From Paenibacillus sp. RC67 (lineage in GTDB: Bacteria > Bacillota > Bacilli > Paenibacillales > NBRC-103111): a DNA stretch of 64,000 bases. The position numbers and the translations under genes are program-made. This document shows positions 58,057 to 64,000 of the stretch, piece by piece. Within the stretch, counting starts at the first letter, position 1. Every line of letters starts with the position of its first letter. Where the stretch lies: positions 2,026,001 through 2,090,000 of the forward strand of contig NZ_CP125098.1 in assembly GCF_030020805.1 (NCBI RefSeq), given 5' to 3'. The notes below the pieces were generated by a model. It did no database searches. It saw nothing but the letters and a program-made list of their open reading frames with translations, and was not told the origin of the DNA.

Positions 58057-59280
58057 ATGAGCAGTTTAACCGCTTTAGAGTCTTACCGTAGAAAAAGCCG
58101 CCATACACTTATTGGGATTATGTCGGGGACATCGCTGGATGGGGTAGATGCCGCTTTAGTCGATATCACTACTAACTCTTCAGGTGAAATCGAAAAGGTA
58201 GAGATGAGAGAGTTCGAGTATGTTCCCTACACTCCTGAATTAAAGAACATCATGATTTCGTTATGTTCCGTTGAGCAAGCCAAATTAAATGAATGGGTTA
58301 CAGCTCATTACGGGATTTCCCATTGGTACGCGCATGCCGTAAAGCTTTTGTTACTACGGGCAGGAATAGCTTCCTCCGAGGTTGACGCCATTTGCATGCA
58401 TGGACAAACCATATGGCATCAGCCTGATCCGGTTTTGTTTCCAGGACCCGTAGGTACCATTCCGGTAAAAGCTACGCTGCAAATCGGGGAGACCGCCGTC
58501 GTTAGAGAACTGACCGGCATTCCTACGGTAGGGAATTTCAGAGCCGGTGATATGGCTGCCGGAGGCGAAGGAGCCCCGCTTGCCCCTTTCATGGACGCGA
58601 TAGTGTTTGGAAGCCGTGAGTCGGGTAGAATTATTCAAAATATCGGCGGTATCGGCAATGCGACAGTGCTTCCCGCCGGAGCGAAGGCAGAGCAGACCTA
58701 TGCCTACGATACAGGACCGGGAAATATGGTGATCGATACGCTGGTCAGAGAAGAAACCGGCGGTGTCATGCAGTATGACGAAGGCGGCAATATTGCAGCC
58801 ATGGGAACCGTGAATGAGGAGCTCTTAGATCATTTCTTGAAGCAGGATACGTTCTTTACAAGGCGCCCGCCCAAAAGCACTGGCAGGGAAGTGTATGGAT
58901 CTTCCTACGCAAAGGACTTTCATTTTGAAGGATTAAAGCGCGGTTTGAGCTTTGTTGACATCGTAGCTACGGCGACGGCCTTGACCGCACGCACCATTGT
59001 CGATTCCTATGAAAGATTTGTTTTTCCGGATCATTCCATTCAGGATATCATCGTTGCTGGCGGCGGCGCCCATAACCGGACGCTAATGACGATGATCCAA
59101 AAGCTGCTGCCGGAAAGCTGCAAGCTTTCTAGCAGCGAGCAATACGGTATTCCTGACGATGCGAGGGAGGCCATTGCCTTTGCTATCATGGGTCATGAGT
59201 CCATCATGGGACGGCCAAGCAACATGCCATCGGTTACAGGAGCTTCCCGTTCCGTAATTCTTGGACATATCACTTTATAG
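58057..59280 (+). CDS. anmK: Anhydro-N-acetylmuramic acid kinase
   Basis: Start ATG 58057 with GGGGGA 9 bases upstream; 407 residues. AnmK motifs: LIGIMSGTSLDGVDAALVD (phosphate/ATP loop), CMHGQTIWHQP, PTVGNFRAGDMAAGGEGAPLAPFMD with catalytic Asp, NIGGIGNATVLP, DTGPGNMVIDTL and VAGGGAHN. It phosphorylates and opens 1,6-anhydroMurNAc to MurNAc-6-P, which MurQ then uses. It has its own promoter with MurR-type motifs and leads into the peptide-importer genes (18 bp gap). Confidence 0.95.
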   Translation: MSSLTALESYRRKSRHTLIGIMSGTSLDGVDAALVDITTNSSGEIEKVEMREFEYVPYTPELKNIMISLCSVEQAKLNEWVTAHYGISHWYAHAVKLLLLRAGIASSEVDAICMHGQTIWHQPDPVLFPGPVGTIPVKATLQIGETAVVRELTGIPTVGNFRAGDMAAGGEGAPLAPFMDAIVFGSRESGRIIQNIGGIGNATVLPAGAKAEQTYAYDTGPGNMVIDTLVREETGGVMQYDEGGNIAAMGTVNEELLDHFLKQDTFFTRRPPKSTGREVYGSSYAKDFHFEGLKRGLSFVDIVATATALTARTIVDSYERFVFPDHSIQDIIVAGGGAHNRTLMTMIQKLLPESCKLSSSEQYGIPDDAREAIAFAIMGHESIMGRPSNMPSVTGASRSVILGHITL

Positions 59281-59298
59281 TAGAGAGGGAGAGTCGAA

Positions 59299-60855
59299 AT
59301 GAGAACAAAAAAATGGGCTGTTATTTTATCCGCTTTATTACTATCTTCTTCCTTATTGTCCGCCTGTTCGTCTTCCAGCACCAAGAAGGAGCCTGCTAAG
59401 AAAACGGAGGCTCCTGCCGGACAAGCCAAACCATCGAAATTAGTTATTGCGTCCGATCAGGACCCTGTCGGATTGGATCCGCAGAAGTCACCTGCCGCTT
59501 CGAGCCAACGCATTTACAATTTAGTGTACGATACACTCACCCGATTTGATTTTAACATGAACATTATTCCGAGCCTGGCACAAAAGTGGACTGTGGCTCC
59601 CGATGGAATGAGCGTTACTTTTGAGCTGCAAAAAGGCGTGAAGTTCCACAACGGCAGAGAAATGACTTCAGCTGATGTGAAATACAGCTTCGAACGAATT
59701 TTGGATCCGAATACCGGAGCGCTTGCGAGATCGAACCTGGCTGATGTTGAATCGATAGAAGCTCCCGATCCGAACACGGTTGTATTCAAGCTGAAAAAAC
59801 CGAACGCTGCGCTGATTTCTAACGTAGGGAGCCCGTATACGGCTATCGTTCCCAAAGAAGTTTCTGATCTAAACAAAGAAGCAGTCGGCACAGGTCCATA
59901 TAAGTTAGGCGCCGTAGTCGCAGGACAATCCATTACTTTGACGAAAAATCCGGATTACTTTGTGAAAGGAATGCCTAAGATCGATACCCTCGAATTCCGC
60001 ATCATGAAAGACGAGGCGGAGCGCATGGCTGCAGCTCGTGCCGAGAAGGTAGATTTGACGACTGTTTCGGTTGATTATGCAAAGATTTTGGAAGACAATA
60101 AAGATCTTACGATTAAAAGCTATCAATCCCGTGAGTACGGATATTTAGGGATTAATGTGAATAAAAAGCCGTTTGATGATGTTCGTGTGCGCCAAGCGAT
60201 CAGCTACTCGATCGATCGCAATGCCATTGTTAACACGGTATGGAACGGCAAAGCACAGCTCACCGGTCCGATCACGCCTATTCAGAAAGCATTCGCCTTG
60301 AATGTTGCCGAATTGCCGCAATATAAGAAAGACGTCAATAAAGCCAAGGAATTATTGAAAGAAGCAGGTTATCCGAATGGCTTCGATACGGTGCTTCAAA
60401 CCGCTTCCACCTATCCGGATATGGTGCAATCGGCACAGGTTATTCAACAACAGTTGAAGGAAATCGGGATTAACGCCAAGATCGAGCAACTGGAATGGGC
60501 CAAATATTTGGACACGTGGAAATCGAAGGATATGACCTTGCTGGTCGGCCGCAACACGGCGCCTGCAGATCCGGACGCTTCCTTAGGGGCTTATTTCTCT
60601 ACTAAGGGCGGCACTAACGTTTGGAACTATTCGAATAAAGACTTCGATGCCTTGACGCAAAAAGGTCTGGAAACAAACGACCTGGAGACAAGAAAGAAAA
60701 TGTATACAGACGCGCAAAATATTTTGATGAACGATGCTCCGAATATCTTCCTGGCTTCACCGCAATATTTTTATTTGATTAACAATCATGTGGAGGGATT
60801 TGTTCCCAATGCGGCTAGCGAGGCTTACGCTATCATGCAAGCCAGTATGAAATAG
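59299..60855 (+). CDS. Oligopeptide/muropeptide-type ABC transporter substrate-binding lipoprotein
   Basis: The 518-residue product has a lipobox LLSAC (Cys23), a Lys/Ala linker, then an SBP_bac_5 (OppA/DppA/NikA) domain: LVYDTLTRFDFNMNIIPSLAQKW, FHNGREMTSADVKYSFERIL, GTGPYKL, GYLGINVNKKPFDDVRVRQAISYSID. It is 18 bp after anmK. In this locus it probably binds muropeptides or anhydro-muramyl sugars rather than ordinary peptides, though that is inferred only from the neighbours. A hairpin separates it from the permease genes, as is common when a binding protein is made in excess. Confidence 0.85.
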   Translation: MRTKKWAVILSALLLSSSLLSACSSSSTKKEPAKKTEAPAGQAKPSKLVIASDQDPVGLDPQKSPAASSQRIYNLVYDTLTRFDFNMNIIPSLAQKWTVAPDGMSVTFELQKGVKFHNGREMTSADVKYSFERILDPNTGALARSNLADVESIEAPDPNTVVFKLKKPNAALISNVGSPYTAIVPKEVSDLNKEAVGTGPYKLGAVVAGQSITLTKNPDYFVKGMPKIDTLEFRIMKDEAERMAAARAEKVDLTTVSVDYAKILEDNKDLTIKSYQSREYGYLGINVNKKPFDDVRVRQAISYSIDRNAIVNTVWNGKAQLTGPITPIQKAFALNVAELPQYKKDVNKAKELLKEAGYPNGFDTVLQTASTYPDMVQSAQVIQQQLKEIGINAKIEQLEWAKYLDTWKSKDMTLLVGRNTAPADPDASLGAYFSTKGGTNVWNYSNKDFDALTQKGLETNDLETRKKMYTDAQNILMNDAPNIFLASPQYFYLINNHVEGFVPNAASEAYAIMQASMK

Positions 60856-60871
60856 TAAAAGGACAAAACGT

Positions 60872-60897
60872 GGGGGCGGTAGTTAGCTATCGTCCTC
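60872..60897 (+). other. Intercistronic hairpin after the binding-protein gene
   Basis: GGGGGCGGTAG pairs with CTATCGTCCTC around a TTAG loop, with some G-T pairs and no T tract. Such hairpins often stabilise the upstream mRNA of the binding protein. Confidence 0.45.
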
Positions 60898-60919
60898 CTA
60901 AATTTCCGGGGGTGCAAAA

Positions 60920-61861
60920 GTGGCCGTCTATATCTTAAAACGCCTCTTAACGTTAGTGCCGATCGTCATTGGAATATCCATTCTGGTCTTTATTATTTTG
61001 CATCTTGTACCTGGAGATCCGGTGCTTGTCATGCTGGGCACGAGTGCGACGGATGAAAATGTAAAAGTGCTCAGGGAACAACTGGGCTTAAATCAATCGC
61101 TTGTGATGCAATACCTGCATTGGGTCGGCGGCCTGCTGCAAGGCGATTTCGGCAAATCGGTACAAACGGGCGCAGAAATATTACCCGAAATCATCAAACG
61201 GTTTAGCATTACACTCCAATTGACCGTACTGGCTTCCGCTATTGGTTGGATTATTGCAATTCCGATTGGAATGCTTACGGCCGTGAAATCCGGTTCTTTT
61301 GTGGATGGGGTGGGGAGAATTGTCGCTTTGCTCGGAATTTCGGTTCCCAATTTTGCGATTGGTACCGTACTGCTATTGATATGTTCTTTATATTTTCATT
61401 GGTTTCCTCCGATGGATTTCAGTAATTTATGGGATGATCCGGTTGTGTCGCTTCAAAAGCTGGTGCTTCCTGCAATCACGATGGGTATTGTAATGTCGGC
61501 TGGGGTTATGCGAATGACGCGCTCGGCTTTTATGGAAACATTGGGTAAAGACTTTATTCGTACGGCCAGAGCTAAAGGGAATGACGAATGGACGGTTCTG
61601 TTCAAGCATGCGTTAAGAAATTCGGCCATTCCGATCGTTACGATTGCCGGTATGCAGCTTGGTTATTTGCTTGGAGGCTCGGTTATTGTAGAAGCATTGT
61701 TCTCGATCCCGGGCATCGGGCAATACATTCTGGACGGCATTCATCTGCGCGACTATCCGGTAGTTCAAGGCGGCGTGCTATTCGTAGCTATCGTATTTGT
61801 CTTGGTCAACCTTCTTGTAGATCTGATCTATTCCATTATTGACCCAAGGATCAAGTATTAA
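60920..61861 (+). CDS. Opp/Dpp-type ABC permease (B subunit)
   Basis: The 313-residue protein is the DppB/OppB type: one N-terminal membrane helix (LLTLVPIVIGISILVFIILHLVPGDPV), a periplasmic-side loop (LGLNQSLVMQYLHWVGGLLQGDFGKS), then five helices containing the EAA loop (RTARAKGNDEWTVLFKHALRNSAIP). The end LVNLLVDLIYSIIDPRIKY is characteristic. It starts 64 bp after the binding protein and is followed by its partner permease after 15 bp. Confidence 0.9.
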   Translation: MAVYILKRLLTLVPIVIGISILVFIILHLVPGDPVLVMLGTSATDENVKVLREQLGLNQSLVMQYLHWVGGLLQGDFGKSVQTGAEILPEIIKRFSITLQLTVLASAIGWIIAIPIGMLTAVKSGSFVDGVGRIVALLGISVPNFAIGTVLLLICSLYFHWFPPMDFSNLWDDPVVSLQKLVLPAITMGIVMSAGVMRMTRSAFMETLGKDFIRTARAKGNDEWTVLFKHALRNSAIPIVTIAGMQLGYLLGGSVIVEALFSIPGIGQYILDGIHLRDYPVVQGGVLFVAIVFVLVNLLVDLIYSIIDPRIKY

Positions 61862-61876
61862 TAAAGGGGATCAACC

Positions 61877-62710
61877 ATGCGAACATTTACTAAGCACTTA
61901 TTGCGCAATAAAACAGCAGTTGTTTGCGGAGCCGGTTTACTCCTTATTTGTTTATGCGCCATTCTGTCACCGGTCATGGCTCCCTATGATCCTACACAAA
62001 TGGCGGAGGGCCACCGGCTTGAAGGTATGTCCGACAGTTTTCTGCTTGGAACAGACCAATTCGGCCGCGACCTTCTTAGCAGGATTATTTATGGAGCCAG
62101 GGTTTCCTTGATGGTCGGTATTTCTTCCGTGTTAATCAGCACCATCGTAGGAGCTGTGCTTGGACTTGTCGCCGGATATTTCGGCAGATGGATCGATACC
62201 ATTATTATGCGTATTATGGATATATTCTTTGCCTTTCCGGAAATTTTGTTGGCGCTGGCGATCATGGCTGCTTTGGGACCGGGAACGGACAAGACGATTC
62301 TGGCCATCGGCATCGTTAATATTCCCGTTTTCACACGTACGGTCAGAGGGGCTGTTTTATCGGTGAAAAATTTGGAATATGTGGAGAGTGCCCGAGCGAT
62401 CGGCTCCACGACGTCCAGAATACTGTTCAAGGAAATATTCCCGAACATTACGGCACCGCTGCTAGTTCAATCATCCATTGCGATCTCGGGAGCGATCTTA
62501 ACGGAGTCTGCACTCAGCTTCCTCGGTCTCGGTGTGCAGCCCCCGAATCCGTCATGGGGCGCGATGATTGCGGAATCCCGAAAATATATGGAGATCGTAC
62601 CAGGTATGATTGTATGGCCGTGCCTCGCGATGACGGTGACTATTATATTATTTAATTTGTTTGGAGATGCGTTAAGAGACTTGCTCGATCCAAGACATCG
62701 TTCCAGATAG
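61877..62710 (+). CDS. Opp/Dpp-type ABC permease (C subunit)
   Basis: The 277-residue protein is the DppC/OppC type: LSPVMAPYDPTQM, HRLEGMSDSFLLGTDQFGRDLLSRIIYGARVSL (the LGTD-GRD-SRI-GAR block), the EAA loop VESARAIGSTTSRILFKEIFPNITAPL and the end FNLFGDALRDLLDPRHRS. It forms the channel with the preceding permease. AAAGGGG precedes ATG 61877. Confidence 0.92.
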   Translation: MRTFTKHLLRNKTAVVCGAGLLLICLCAILSPVMAPYDPTQMAEGHRLEGMSDSFLLGTDQFGRDLLSRIIYGARVSLMVGISSVLISTIVGAVLGLVAGYFGRWIDTIIMRIMDIFFAFPEILLALAIMAALGPGTDKTILAIGIVNIPVFTRTVRGAVLSVKNLEYVESARAIGSTTSRILFKEIFPNITAPLLVQSSIAISGAILTESALSFLGLGVQPPNPSWGAMIAESRKYMEIVPGMIVWPCLAMTVTIILFNLFGDALRDLLDPRHRSR

Positions 62711-62759
62711 GACGCAGGCAGAGAAAACGGGCGCGGAGGCCCTCAAAAGGAGCATATGC

Positions 62760-63719
62760 ATGGAAGCATTACTGAAAATAGACGACCTGCAAATCAGCTT
62801 CGGTAAGCAGGAGAACCAGGTTCGGGTCGTTAATCGCATTAACTTTCAGATCCTTCCCGGCGAAATTGTCGGCATAGTCGGTGAATCCGGCTGCGGTAAA
62901 AGTGTGACCAGCATGTCCGTCCTTCGGTTATTAGGGAAGCAGGCAAGGATAGAAGGGAAGATCGTTTTTCAAGGAAAAGATCTCCTGAAGTTATCGGAGA
63001 AAGAAATGAGAGCCATCCGGGGAAATGACATATCGATGATTTTTCAGGAGCCGATGACCTCCCTTAATCCGCTTCAATCGATAGGTTATCAATTAGCGGA
63101 ACCGCTTAAAAAGCACAAGAGATTGTCCGCGTCTGGAGCGAGGAAGCAAAGCATTCAACTGCTGAAGGAAGTCGGAATTCCTCGAGCCGAAGAAATTGTA
63201 GACGAATTCCCGCATCAATTGTCCGGAGGAATGCGGCAAAGAGTGATGATTGCGATGGCTATGGCGTGCAATCCCCGATTAATCATCGCAGATGAGCCGA
63301 CAACGGCTCTTGATGTTACTATACAAGCCCAGATACTGAAATTAATGAAGACGATTAGCGAGAGGCATCAATCCTCTATCTTATTTATTACTCATGATCT
63401 GGGGGTTGTGGCCGAAATATGCGACCGGGTCATCGTTATGTATGCAGGTGAAATTGTGGAGCAAGCCGACGTGAAGACGCTGTTCGAGGCGCCGAAGCAT
63501 CCGTATACGATAGGGCTCATGAATTCCATTCCAGATATGGATTCAAGCCGGGTGCGCCTCCAGCCGATTCCGGGCAATGTTCCTTCCGTGAGGCAGATGC
63601 CTGAAGGATGCCGGTTTGCTCCGCGGTGTGATAAAGCGAGCGATATTTGCAAGAAGGAACCGCCCGCTAAATGGCAAGACAATCACTACAGCAAATGTTG
63701 GCTGCATGCGGAGGTGTAA
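62760..63719 (+). CDS. Opp/Dpp-type ABC ATPase (D subunit)
   Basis: The 319-residue ATPase has Walker A GESGCGKSV, Q-loop MIFQEPMTSLNP, signature LSGGMRQRV, Walker B LIIADEPTTALD and H-loop FITHD. The C-terminal oligopeptide-type extension has HPYTIGLMNSIPDM and a cysteine-containing tail (RFAPRCDKASDICKKEPP, then Cys in SKCWLH), usual for DppD/OppD. It ends 2 bp before the second ATPase. Confidence 0.92.
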   Translation: MEALLKIDDLQISFGKQENQVRVVNRINFQILPGEIVGIVGESGCGKSVTSMSVLRLLGKQARIEGKIVFQGKDLLKLSEKEMRAIRGNDISMIFQEPMTSLNPLQSIGYQLAEPLKKHKRLSASGARKQSIQLLKEVGIPRAEEIVDEFPHQLSGGMRQRVMIAMAMACNPRLIIADEPTTALDVTIQAQILKLMKTISERHQSSILFITHDLGVVAEICDRVIVMYAGEIVEQADVKTLFEAPKHPYTIGLMNSIPDMDSSRVRLQPIPGNVPSVRQMPEGCRFAPRCDKASDICKKEPPAKWQDNHYSKCWLHAEV

Positions 63720-63721
63720 GG

Positions 63722-64000
63722 ATGGATGCTTTATTGGAAATCAAAGAGCTGTCCAAATATTACAATCGAAAAGCTTTTTTGTCCAAACATAACTCTGTCG
63801 TCAAGGCTGTGGATGGAATCGACCTTACGGTTTATGAAGGGGAAACCCTTAGTATTGTAGGAGAATCCGGCTGCGGCAAGTCGACGATGGGACGCTGCTT
63901 GTTAAGGCTTGTAGAGCCTACCGCAGGACAAATTTGGTTTCAGGGCCGTGACTTGATGGCTTTAAATTCGGTGAAGCTGCGGGAATCCCGCAGAGATATG
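63722..64000 (+). CDS. Opp/Dpp-type ABC ATPase (F subunit), 3' truncated by window edge
   Basis: ATG 63722 follows GGAGGTG; 93 codons are visible to the right edge. The sequence LLEIKELSKYYNRK, VVKAVDGIDLTVYEGETL and Walker A GESGCGKST identify the second ATPase of an oligopeptide-type importer. The loop FQGRDLMALNSVKLRESRRDM is typical of DppF/OppF. The gene continues beyond the window and completes the five-part importer of the muramyl locus. Confidence 0.88.
   Translation, partial: MDALLEIKELSKYYNRKAFLSKHNSVVKAVDGIDLTVYEGETLSIVGESGCGKSTMGRCLLRLVEPTAGQIWFQGRDLMALNSVKLRESRRDM

Overview
The window looks like a chromosomal segment of a spore-forming, low-to-moderate GC Bacillales bacterium close to Paenibacillus or Cohnella. 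The reasons are an S-layer-homology (SLH) surface protein, a secreted protein with a copper-amine-oxidase-like N-terminal domain, a SpoIIP-type amidase, B. subtilis-type genes (ccdC, ypsA, a YrzA-like gene, ykoEDC, tagA, des), strong AGGAGG ribosome-binding sites and TTGACA/TATAAT promoters. No rRNA, tRNA, prophage or CRISPR array was seen. The only mobile-element trace is a transposase C-terminal remnant near 54.4 kb.

Layout. 0-3 kb: the tail of a secreted Ig-like protein, a divergent HisG-like protein lacking a recognisable PRPP loop, a 260-bp inverted-repeat element and a frameshifted MFS transporter. 3-4.2 kb: ccdC and a zinc-ribbon protein. 4.2-8.2 kb (minus strand): a compact electron-transfer cluster with a Tat-signal subunit-3 protein, a GMC flavoprotein, TatC, TatA and a cytochrome c lipoprotein. 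8.4-12.1 kb: a ykkC-class riboswitch candidate with terminator, an ABC-2 exporter and a VanW protein. 12.2-27.5 kb: cheX, an SDR, a pentapeptide protein, an alpha/beta hydrolase, a DEAD-box helicase, an RsgA paralogue, a BmrA-like exporter, an FAD oxidoreductase, an SLH protein with three tandem repeats and ilvA. 27.6-40.6 kb: a frameshifted aminotransferase, kduI, an MFS gene overlapping ypsA, a highly acidic small protein, a divergent PNPOx/MocR pair, a CAP protein, tagA, an Fsr-like exporter and psd. 40.8-44.7 kb: a TPP riboswitch controlling ykoE-ykoD-ykoC-tenA. 44.8-54.2 kb: a DUF485/acetate-type symporter pair, an FAD lactone-oxidase-like gene with a half-size MFS protein, a SpoIIP/SH3 protein, a desaturase, a P-loop kinase and a serine hydrolase. 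54.6-64 kb: a cell-wall-sugar recovery locus with an RpiR/MurR regulator, murQ, a beta-lactamase-fold hydrolase, anmK and an Opp-type ABC importer, whose last ATPase runs off the right edge.

Two gene systems stand out. In the Tat cluster the only visible Tat signal is on the small subunit. The flavoprotein has none but carries a four-cysteine cluster, and the operon brings its own TatAC and a membrane-anchored cytochrome c, which suggests a self-contained exported sugar/alcohol dehydrogenase. In the muramyl locus, both promoter regions carry a pair of similar 14-15 bp motifs about 31-32 bp apart, which suggests one MurR-type regulon covering murR-murQ-hydrolase and anmK-opp, with an ABC importer where B. 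subtilis has a PTS permease.

Three genes (MFS, cheX, aminotransferase) are each broken by a single-base indel at or beside a homopolymer run, so base-calling error must be excluded before treating them as pseudogenes.
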